NCBI RefSeq assembly: GCF_023347535.1
Contig: NZ_CP094473.1
Span: forward strand, 248,001 to 312,000
Direction of reading: 5' to 3'
Length of the DNA stretch: 64,000 bases
Source: Faecalibacterium sp. HTF-F
Lineage (GTDB): Bacteria; Bacillota; Clostridia; Oscillospirales; Ruminococcaceae
The notes under the pieces were generated by a model. The model did not search any database and was not told the origin of the DNA. It saw only the letters and a list, made by a program, of their open reading frames with translations. Numbering within the stretch: position 1 is the stretch's first letter; each line of letters starts with the position of its first letter. Both the position numbers and the translations under genes were made by a program. Below are positions 58,270 through 64,000 of the stretch, in pieces.

Positions 58270-58531
58270 GGTTGGTTCCTACTGGGTCTATTTCTGGGCC
58301 AACGAGAATGAGCCATTGGAGCCAATCCATGTGCACGTTGCGCAGGGCGCACCCAACAGCAACGCCACGAAGATCTGGATCACCAAGGCGGGCGGCTGCT
58401 ATCTGTGCAATAATAACTCCCAGATCCCACCCCGGGTGCTGCGTAACATTATGGCGGTTATTGAGGCCCGCAGCGGCGAAGTGATCGAAAAATGGACAGC
58501 CTTTTTTGGCGAGATCCGCTATTTCTGCTGA
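58253..58531 (+). CDS. DUF4160 family protein
   Basis: It has 92 residues. MPQVFKVGSYWVYFWANENEPLEPIHVHVAQG fits the DUF4160 pattern of xVFRIGxYxxxFxSNExxPxHVHV, here split as VFKVGSYWVYFWANENEP and IHVHVAQG. The rest (KIWITKAGGCYLCNNNSQIP) is similar. DUF4160 genes are often found beside DUF2442-like genes, and the pair has been proposed to form toxin-antitoxin-like modules, which is not proven. The 17-base overlap with the upstream gene supports a two-protein complex. Confidence 0.8.
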   Translation: MPQVFKVGSYWVYFWANENEPLEPIHVHVAQGAPNSNATKIWITKAGGCYLCNNNSQIPPRVLRNIMAVIEARSGEVIEKWTAFFGEIRYFC

Positions 58532-58549
58532 ACAACTGAAAATCCTCCC

Positions 58550-58587
58550 AAAGCCCTGCGGCAAAATGACAGCCGCAGGGCTTTTTT
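58550..58587 (+). terminator. Terminator after the DUF4160 gene
   Basis: AAAGCCCTGCGGC / GCCGCAGGGCTTT followed by TTT forms a strong stem-loop. Confidence 0.85.
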
Positions 58588-58715
58588 GCGTCTTTGGGCC
58601 GGTTTGCGGCAGAACACTGCACTGCGCTAAAAATCGCCGCCGCCCCGCGCTACAGTATATGCAGAAAGCGCGGGGCACAGAACAACAGGACCCCGCCGGA
58701 AAGCGGGGAGTTTTT

Positions 58716-61001
58716 ATGACAGAGCGGATGGGTCTGGTAACAGCAGGGCGGCAGGACGGGCGTTCGGCGGCATTGGCACGGCGGGCAGAGCTGCGCCCGG
58801 CAGCCCGCAGGCTGGCGGCGGTGGCAGTGGGATTTGCAGGCGGCTGGGCCGTTCTGTACGGTGCACTGATGCCCTTTGGTCTGGGCTTTGTGTTGGGCTT
58901 TGCAGAGGACTGCTTTGCCCCCTGCGCGGCAGGTGCGGCGCTGGGGATGCTGTTGCACGGGTTTGGCGCACTCTCGCTGCGCAGCGTCTGTATGCTGTGC
59001 GCATTGAGCGCTGCAGTGGCGGCACGGTGGATGGGAACCAGAAAGCTGGCTCCGGCTGCGCTGGCGGGCTGCGGCACGCTGGTCGGAATGGCGCTGTGCT
59101 TTGCCTTTGGCGGAGATGGGACGGAGCTGGTGCTCTACAGTGCGGCAGATGCCCTGCTGGCTGCAGCCATCGGGTTCTGTCTGCGGCAGTTCGCACCCGA
59201 AAAGCCGGGTGCAGGGATGCTTCTGGTAGGGGTTGCAGCGGCAGCGGCGCTGGGCAGTGTGCAGCTGTGGCAGCTGCAGCCGGGGGTCATTGCCTGCGCG
59301 GCACTGGAGCTGTACCTGTGCAGTAAGGCGCAGGTCAAGGCGGCCCTTGCCGCCAGCGCGGTGCTGGGGGCAGCCCTGTGCGCCGCAGACCCTGCCCTCA
59401 GTTTTGCGGCGGCGGGCCTTGCCTGTGCCACGGTGGCGGCAGCCGTGCTGGCACCCGGGCGGCGGATGGAAGCGGCCGCGGCTTATGCGGGCGGCTGCGT
59501 GACCGGCGCACTCTGTGTCCAGCCGCCCGGAAGTGCGTTCCAGTACCTGCTGAACGTCTGCATCGGCATCACGGCGACGGCATTGATGCCGGCGCGGTGG
59601 CTCGTGCCGGAGCCGGAGGACAAGACACCGCCCCGGCAGGCACAGCGCCCGCAGTACAGCGCTGCCGCTACCCGGCTGGAACAGGTATCCCAGAGTCTTG
59701 CATCGCTGGCCGAGACCGTGAACGATGTCTACGACACGCTGCCGCACCGGCGTGAAAATTTCCGGTGGGTGATCGACAACACGCATGATACCCTCTGTTT
59801 TAATTGTGGGCGGCGGGATACCTGCTGGAAACAGGAGTATGCCGCCACGCTGGAGGGAATGGAGGCACTGCGCCCGCTGCTGGAGCAGAACGGCGGGCTG
59901 GAAACCGCCCAATTGCCCGGGCAATTATCCCGCTGCATTCACCCGGCGGCGCTGTGTGCGGCCGCAAGCCGCTCCTTTGCGCTGTACCGCAGCCGCAGGG
60001 AGGCCCGCCTGCACGCGGAAGCCATGCGCACCGCCCTGACCGAGCAATACAGCGCGGTGGCCGAAGCGCTGGGCGTGTTGGGAGAACAGCTGGGCCGTCC
60101 GGGCGACCCGGAACCCTATAAATCCGGCCGGGTGGCGGACTTTTTTGCGCAGCTTGGCACTCCGCCGCAGGAGTGTGCCGTCACGCTGGATGATCTGGGC
60201 CGCACCCATGCGGCGGTCACGCTGCCGCGCACCCGCTTCTCGGCGCAGGAGCTGGCCGCGCTGGCCGGGGAAGTGGGCCGCATCTGCCGCCGCACGCTGG
60301 AAGTGCCGCAGGTGCTTTCCTGCAAGGGAATGACCACCCTGCTGTTCTGTGAAAAGCCTGTGCTGCGGGCGGTGTTCGGCATGGCGGGCGCGGCGGCGCG
60401 GGGCAGTATTTCCGGCGATGCGGTGCAGCAGTTCTGCAGCCCGGCAGCGGCGCAGATGATCCTGTGCGACGGCATGGGCACCGGCCGGCCTGCGGCGGTG
60501 GACGGAAACCTTGCCGCAGAGCTCACTGCCCGGCTGCTGAAGGCGGGGTTTACTGCGGAGCTGGCGGCAAGGCTGGTCAACGTGGCCCTTGCCCTCAAGA
60601 GCGAGGATGAGAGCGGGGCTACGCTGGATCTCATCAGCGTGGACCTTTACACCGGTACGGCAAGGCTCTTCAAGGCCGGGGCAGCGCCGGGGTTCCTTGT
60701 GCACGGCGGGCGAGTGCGGGCAGTTGGGGACGCCAGTCTGCCGGTAGGGATCCTGAGCGGGGTGAACGGTCAGAGCCGGGTGGTGCATCTGACGGCCGGG
60801 GATTACGCGGTGCTGGTGTCGGACGGCCTTCTGGTGGATGGCCCGGGCTGGGTGGCAAAACAGCTGGAGCTTTCGGCGGCAGCAGGGGAGCCGCCGGAGC
60901 AGATCGCAAAGACGCTGGTGGAGACGGCCCGTGTGCGTGCCCAAAAGACCGGCAGGCCGGACGACATCACGGCGGCGGTGCTGCGGCTGGAAAAGTGCTG
61001 A
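58716..61001 (+). CDS. spoIIE: Stage II sporulation protein E-like PP2C phosphatase
   Basis: It has 761 residues. SpoIIE dephosphorylates the anti-anti-sigma SpoIIAA in the forespore. The N-terminal ten-helix membrane region (about 30-295) is Ala/Leu/Gly-rich. The central region holds CFNCGRRDTCW, and the C-terminal PPM/PP2C phosphatase (about 545-761) has SGDAVQQ, the metal Asp in LCDGMGTGRPA, LISVDLYTGTARLFKAGAAPG (two parts), VLVSDGLL and DDITAAVLRL. The ATG at 58716 follows CGGGGAG. Faecalibacterium-like bacteria are described as non-sporulating, so its presence is notable. It is monocistronic. Confidence 0.9.
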   Translation: MTERMGLVTAGRQDGRSAALARRAELRPAARRLAAVAVGFAGGWAVLYGALMPFGLGFVLGFAEDCFAPCAAGAALGMLLHGFGALSLRSVCMLCALSAAVAARWMGTRKLAPAALAGCGTLVGMALCFAFGGDGTELVLYSAADALLAAAIGFCLRQFAPEKPGAGMLLVGVAAAAALGSVQLWQLQPGVIACAALELYLCSKAQVKAALAASAVLGAALCAADPALSFAAAGLACATVAAAVLAPGRRMEAAAAYAGGCVTGALCVQPPGSAFQYLLNVCIGITATALMPARWLVPEPEDKTPPRQAQRPQYSAAATRLEQVSQSLASLAETVNDVYDTLPHRRENFRWVIDNTHDTLCFNCGRRDTCWKQEYAATLEGMEALRPLLEQNGGLETAQLPGQLSRCIHPAALCAAASRSFALYRSRREARLHAEAMRTALTEQYSAVAEALGVLGEQLGRPGDPEPYKSGRVADFFAQLGTPPQECAVTLDDLGRTHAAVTLPRTRFSAQELAALAGEVGRICRRTLEVPQVLSCKGMTTLLFCEKPVLRAVFGMAGAAARGSISGDAVQQFCSPAAAQMILCDGMGTGRPAAVDGNLAAELTARLLKAGFTAELAARLVNVALALKSEDESGATLDLISVDLYTGTARLFKAGAAPGFLVHGGRVRAVGDASLPVGILSGVNGQSRVVHLTAGDYAVLVSDGLLVDGPGWVAKQLELSAAAGEPPEQIAKTLVETARVRAQKTGRPDDITAAVLRLEKC

Positions 61002-61017
61002 GTTCACACAAACTTCG

Positions 61018-61046
61018 TTGATTTTCGGCAGGGAAGAAGGTATACT
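61018..61046 (+). promoter_or_regulatory. Promoter of the pectinesterase gene
   Basis: TTGATT (61018-61023) and TATACT (61041-61046) are 17 bases apart, 35 bases before the ATG. Confidence 0.65.
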
Positions 61047-61081
61047 ATGGAAGCATAGAAACAAAACGGGAGGGCAGAAAG

Positions 61082-62029
61082 ATGCTTACCATTACCGTGG
61101 CGCAGGACGGCAGCGGCGATTTTGCTTCGGTGTCCGAAGCAGTGCTGGCCGTGCCATATGACTGCAGGGCAGAGATCCATATCGGGCCGGGTACTTACCG
61201 GGAAAAGCTGGTCTGCGAAAAAAAGGACATTGCCCTGCTCGGTGCAGGCATGGACGAGACCCGCATCGTGTGGGGCGACGGCGGCAGGCTGCCGCACCCG
61301 GACGGCAGGCCCACCCATACCTTCCGCAGCTACACGGCGTTTTTCAGCGGAGAAGGTCTGCGGGTGGAAAATTTGACCATCGAGAATGATGCCGGTCCCG
61401 GGGCCGAGGTGGGTCAGGCTGTGGCGGCTTACGTGGACAGCGCCCGCGCGTTTTTTGCAGATGTGCGGCTGCTGGGTAATCAGGACACCCTGTTCTGCGC
61501 CCCTCTGCCGGAGAAGGAGCGGGAGAAGGACGGCTTTCTGGGCCCGCGCGGTCTTGCGCCCCGCCGCCCGACTGCCCAGTATTACCGGCACTGCCAGATC
61601 GCAGGGGACATCGATTTTATCTTTGGCGGTGCGGACGCCCTGTTTGAGCAGTGCACCATCCGCACCGTGAACAATCACCTGCCCGCCAGCTATGTCACAG
61701 CTCCCTCGGGCCGTGCCGATGGCCTCGGGTTTGTGTTCTGGGACTGCGACTTTGTTTCGGACGACTGCCCGGCGGGCACGGTGTTTCTGGGCAGGCCATG
61801 GAGGCCCACCGGAAAGACTGCCGTGCTGGACTGCTGTCTGGGAGCCCACATTGCACCGGAAGGCTTTTCGCCCTGGCAGAGCCGCACCGACTCGGACCTG
61901 GCCTGCTTTGCGGAAGCGGGCAGCACCGGTGCGGGCGCAGCAGCGCGCGGTGCATGGGTGAAGCAGCTGGACAGCCAGCAGGCCGAAGAGCTGCTCAGAT
62001 GTGCGCGGAAGCTTTGCAGACCGGAATAA
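61082..62029 (+). CDS. Pectinesterase (CE8) family protein, no signal peptide
   Basis: It has 315 residues. It de-esterifies methylated homogalacturonan. The CE8 signatures are seen: ITVAQDGSGDFASVSEAV at the start, GNQDTLF (Gln and Asp of the active site), GDIDFIFGGADALFEQC (the nucleophilic Asp) and LGRPWRP (catalytic Arg). There is no signal peptide or membrane segment, so it probably acts in the cytoplasm on imported oligogalacturonides. No pectate transporter or lyase gene is adjacent. The ribosome binding site is GGGAGGGCAGAAAG. Confidence 0.9.
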   Translation: MLTITVAQDGSGDFASVSEAVLAVPYDCRAEIHIGPGTYREKLVCEKKDIALLGAGMDETRIVWGDGGRLPHPDGRPTHTFRSYTAFFSGEGLRVENLTIENDAGPGAEVGQAVAAYVDSARAFFADVRLLGNQDTLFCAPLPEKEREKDGFLGPRGLAPRRPTAQYYRHCQIAGDIDFIFGGADALFEQCTIRTVNNHLPASYVTAPSGRADGLGFVFWDCDFVSDDCPAGTVFLGRPWRPTGKTAVLDCCLGAHIAPEGFSPWQSRTDSDLACFAEAGSTGAGAAARGAWVKQLDSQQAEELLRCARKLCRPE

Positions 62030-62077
62030 AAGCAAAAAATATAAAATAAAGTATAAAACGGATTTGAAGGATCTTCT

Positions 62078-62239
62078 ATGAAAAAACTGCCGAATTTTGT
62101 CAAATGGCTCATCATTCTGGCGGCACTGGCTGCAATGGGCTGGATGATGTGGGCTGTGAACGATCGTGCCTCCCGGGTGGAAATGCCCGCACCGGATAAT
62201 ACATTCGGAATTTATCGCACAGCAGATTCCAATTCGTAA
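62078..62239 (+). CDS. Small membrane protein of 53 residues, function unknown
   Basis: MKKLPNFVKW leads into one hydrophobic helix (about 11-27; LIILAALAAMGWMMWAV) and a short polar C-terminus (NDRASRVEMPAPDN...). A GAAGG ribosome binding site lies 7 bases upstream. It may be cotranscribed with the pectinesterase gene, whose stop is 48 bases before it. No family is recognised. Confidence 0.65.
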   Translation: MKKLPNFVKWLIILAALAAMGWMMWAVNDRASRVEMPAPDNTFGIYRTADSNS

Positions 62240-62253
62240 TCGGCCCGTAACAG

Positions 62254-62290
62254 AAAAACGGCCTGCTGCAGCTGAGCAGCAGGCCGTTTT
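62254..62290. terminator. Bidirectional terminator
   Basis: AAAAACGGCCTGCTG / CAGCAGGCCGTTTT separates the small membrane protein gene from the convergent hexosaminidase gene. Confidence 0.85.
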
Positions 62291-62307
62291 GGCTTTTCTG
62301 GGAGAAC

Positions 62308-63498
62308 TCAGTTCCAGAGCTGGGAGAGCCGGTCCAGCAATGTGTCGGCCGGTGTACTGGCCCGGAGCGAAAGATCGGCCTTTTCCTTCAGGGTCAGGAT
62401 GCGACGGACGCTCTCGTCAAGCCGTTCCTCGGAGATCCGGCCGGACTCCACGGCGGCAACGACACCGTCAAAGGCTTCCTGCAGGTCGGCAGGGAGCAGA
62501 AGGAGATCGGCACCGGCATCCAGAGCGGCAATGGCAGCCTCTGCCGGAGAATAATGGTCGGTGATGGCTTTCATGCCCAGCCCGTCCGTGCAGATCACGC
62601 CGGTAAAGCCAAGCTCGCCGCGCAGACGTTCGGTCAGCATCGTGTAGGAAAGCGAGGCCGGCAGGCCGTCCTCGGTGGCGTTGGGGGTTGTGATGTGTGC
62701 GGCCATGACCACATCGGCTCCGGCCGCAATGCCGGCCTCAAAGGGCAGCAGTTCCACCGCTTTCATCTCTTCCCATGTCTTTGTGCTGGTGGCAGTCCCG
62801 GCATGGCTGTCCTCAAGGGTGTCTCCGTGTCCGGGGAAATGTTTCAGCGTGCAGAGCATCCCGGCTTCATGGAAGCCCTGCACCGCAGCACGGACCATCC
62901 CGGCGGTGACGTCCGGGTCGGAGGAAAAGGCGCGGCGGCCGATGACCGGGTTCAGGGGGTTGGAGTTGACATCGGCGACGGGGGCAAGGTCCAGATTGAA
63001 GCCGTAAGGCTTCAGGTAGCCGCCGATGGTGCGTCCCATGGTCCTGGCCTGCTCGGGATCGCCGGTGGTGCCGATGGCGGAAGCACTCGGGAATTTCGGC
63101 AGGTCGAAGGCAGAGCTGTTTGCCAGACGTGCCACCGGGCCGCCCTCTTCATCCACCGCGACCAGAAGGCTGTTCCCGGCGGAACGCTGAAAATCCCGGA
63201 TCAGTGCGGTCATCTGGGACTGGCTGGAAATATTGGTGGCAAACAGCACGATACCGCCCACCGGGTAGGAGCGCAGATGCTCCCGCATGGAGCAGGTCAG
63301 CTTCATGCCGCCGGAGCGCTGCTCAAAATCCAGCGCTTCCGGCCGCACGGCAAACAGCTGGCCTACCTTTTCCCGCAGAGTCATGGAGGCGAGTGCAACT
63401 TCCACTTCATCCGAAGCGGCTCCTGCCGCGGGGGGCATCCCGGCCAGCAGTGCCAGACTGACGATGGCGACCGCCGCTCTTTTCCAAAATTGCTTCAT
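62308..63498 (-). CDS. Exported GH3 beta-N-acetylhexosaminidase, NagZ-like
   Basis: It has 396 residues. The signal peptide (about 1-27) ends in an AGAAS-type cleavage site. The GH3 barrel starts MTLREKVGQLFAVRPE, and the family signature KHFPGHGDTLEDSH carries the catalytic His. The nucleophile Asp305 lies in VICTDGLGMKAITDHYS. NagZ-like enzymes remove GlcNAc from muropeptides during cell-wall recycling. A secreted form points to envelope or mucin-type substrates. It lies 28 bases downstream of the histidine kinase gene with a GGAGGAG ribosome binding site, so the two are likely cotranscribed. Confidence 0.93.
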   Translation of the reverse strand: MKQFWKRAAVAIVSLALLAGMPPAAGAASDEVEVALASMTLREKVGQLFAVRPEALDFEQRSGGMKLTCSMREHLRSYPVGGIVLFATNISSQSQMTALIRDFQRSAGNSLLVAVDEEGGPVARLANSSAFDLPKFPSASAIGTTGDPEQARTMGRTIGGYLKPYGFNLDLAPVADVNSNPLNPVIGRRAFSSDPDVTAGMVRAAVQGFHEAGMLCTLKHFPGHGDTLEDSHAGTATSTKTWEEMKAVELLPFEAGIAAGADVVMAAHITTPNATEDGLPASLSYTMLTERLRGELGFTGVICTDGLGMKAITDHYSPAEAAIAALDAGADLLLLPADLQEAFDGVVAAVESGRISEERLDESVRRILTLKEKADLSLRASTPADTLLDRLSQLWN

Positions 63499-63526
63499 GA
63501 AGGCTCCTCCTGCTTTTGACGATATC

Positions 63527-64000
63527 TTATTCTATCATCTTTTCCCCGGGATTTTCACCGCCTCTGTCTTCCACCGTTTTCTTTTCGTTGGCGGGCAGAT
63601 CGTTCATGACGAACCAGAATGTGGTGCCCATGCCAATGGCGCTCTGCACGCCAAAGCGGAAGCCGTGCTGCTGGAAGATCGCCTTTGTGATGGAAAGGCC
63701 AAGGCCGGTGCCCTGCTTTCCGGCGTCGGAGCGGGAGCGGTAGTACCGGTCGAAGATATAGGGCAGGTCGTCGGCGGCAATGCCGGGGCCGTGATCCTCC
63801 ACCTCGATCCGCACGCCCTCGGTGCAGCGCTGGGCCCGCAGGATGAAGATGCCGTCTTTGCCGATGTGGTGCATGGCGTTGCCCAAAAGGTTGTGCAGTG
63901 CACGCTGCATCATATCCGGGTCGGCGTAGACCGGCAGCTCCTCGTCCGGCAGTTCCAGCTTCAGCTGCCAGCCGTTCTGGGCGCAGATGGCGTCGTAGCG
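63527..64000 (-). CDS. Sensor histidine kinase, C-terminal part, 5' end outside window
   Basis: The frame is open to the window edge on the minus strand, and 157 residues are visible. The HATPase domain is intact: N box MMQRALHNLLGNAMHHI, G1 DHGPGIA, F box IFDRYYR and G2 GTGLGLSITKAIF. It is the C-terminal half of a two-component kinase that phosphorylates a response regulator. The sensor domain and partner lie beyond the window. Downstream, 28 bases away, is the hexosaminidase gene, which suggests control of envelope-linked genes. Confidence 0.93.
   Translation of the reverse strand, partial: RYDAICAQNGWQLKLELPDEELPVYADPDMMQRALHNLLGNAMHHIGKDGIFILRAQRCTEGVRIEVEDHGPGIAADDLPYIFDRYYRSRSDAGKQGTGLGLSITKAIFQQHGFRFGVQSAIGMGTTFWFVMNDLPANEKKTVEDRGGENPGEKMIE

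Noticed and set aside
1..64000. CRISPR array, prophage or intact insertion sequence
   Set aside because: No regularly spaced direct repeats, cas, integrase, transposase or phage structural genes were seen. The repeated hairpins are dispersed and palindromic, not CRISPR-like.

Overview
The window is about 64 kb of dense, GC-rich bacterial chromosome with short intergenic gaps, strong AAGGAGG-type ribosome binding sites and TTGACA/TATAAT promoters. Gene content is that of a Firmicute of the class Clostridia: an ECF transporter module beside truA, SpoIIE, a ClpE-type unfoldase, a MnmM-type tRNA methylase domain, AguA/AguB and a type I pullulanase. High GC, many intergenic palindromic CCCTCTC...GAGAGGG repeats and gut-polysaccharide enzymes (pullulanase, pectinesterase) make a Faecalibacterium-like gut Ruminococcaceae/Oscillospiraceae the best guess. 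That is inference from style and content, not from a marker gene. No prophage, CRISPR array, intact insertion sequence or rRNA operon was seen.

Layout. 1-8.4 kb: the 3' part of mutY, a small membrane protein, a degenerate M23/LytM-like protein, a MITE-like palindromic element, an aldo/keto reductase, prfC, a GNAT-MnmM fusion and an HtrA protease. 8.4-12.6 kb: pulA diverging from a tandem AAA+ ATPase (inactive Clp-like module plus active CbbX-like module). 12.6-22 kb: one leftward aromatic amino acid operon, pheA-aroB-aroC-aroEK-aroQ-aroF-aroA-tyrA, followed by a WYL regulator. It carries all shikimate steps and the committed Phe and Tyr steps, but its type II dehydroquinase lacks three catalytic residues. 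22-31 kb: plsC with two membrane-associated or small unknowns, a YesL-like membrane protein, a C39-like pseudo-peptidase, a cytidylate-kinase-like protein, a MATE pump, a DUF308 protein and a large FAD dehydrogenase. 31-34 kb: cyclophilin and a radical SAM / TIGR03915 pair. 34-42 kb: a self-cleaving S24 repressor, two tRNA-Ser genes, an AEC transporter, TraX, a LysR regulator, and the agmatine-to-putrescine genes aguA-aguB followed by a Tat-type lipase-like protein. 42-43 kb: an AT-richer patch with a small membrane protein, inverted tRNA-Val 3'-end fragments and tRNA-Val. 43-56 kb: ruvCAB, glmM, an RlmI-like methylase, ecfA1-ecfA2-ecfT, truA, a DUF5711 protein, CvpA and clpE, nearly all rightward. 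56-64 kb: gltX, a DUF4160 gene pair, spoIIE, a cytoplasmic pectinesterase, a GH3 N-acetylhexosaminidase and the 3' part of a sensor histidine kinase.

The strongest candidates for undescribed biology are the GNAT-MnmM fusion, the tandem AAA+ protein with a dead first module, the shikimate-operon dehydroquinase without its catalytic Arg, Tyr and His, the radical SAM / TIGR03915 DNA-metabolism pair, and two families of palindromic intergenic repeats. One of these families has been placed inside operons and supplies the Shine-Dalgarno sequence of ruvA and probably truA. Several family members here (M23-like, C39-like, AroQ, first AAA+ module) keep their fold signatures but lack catalytic residues.
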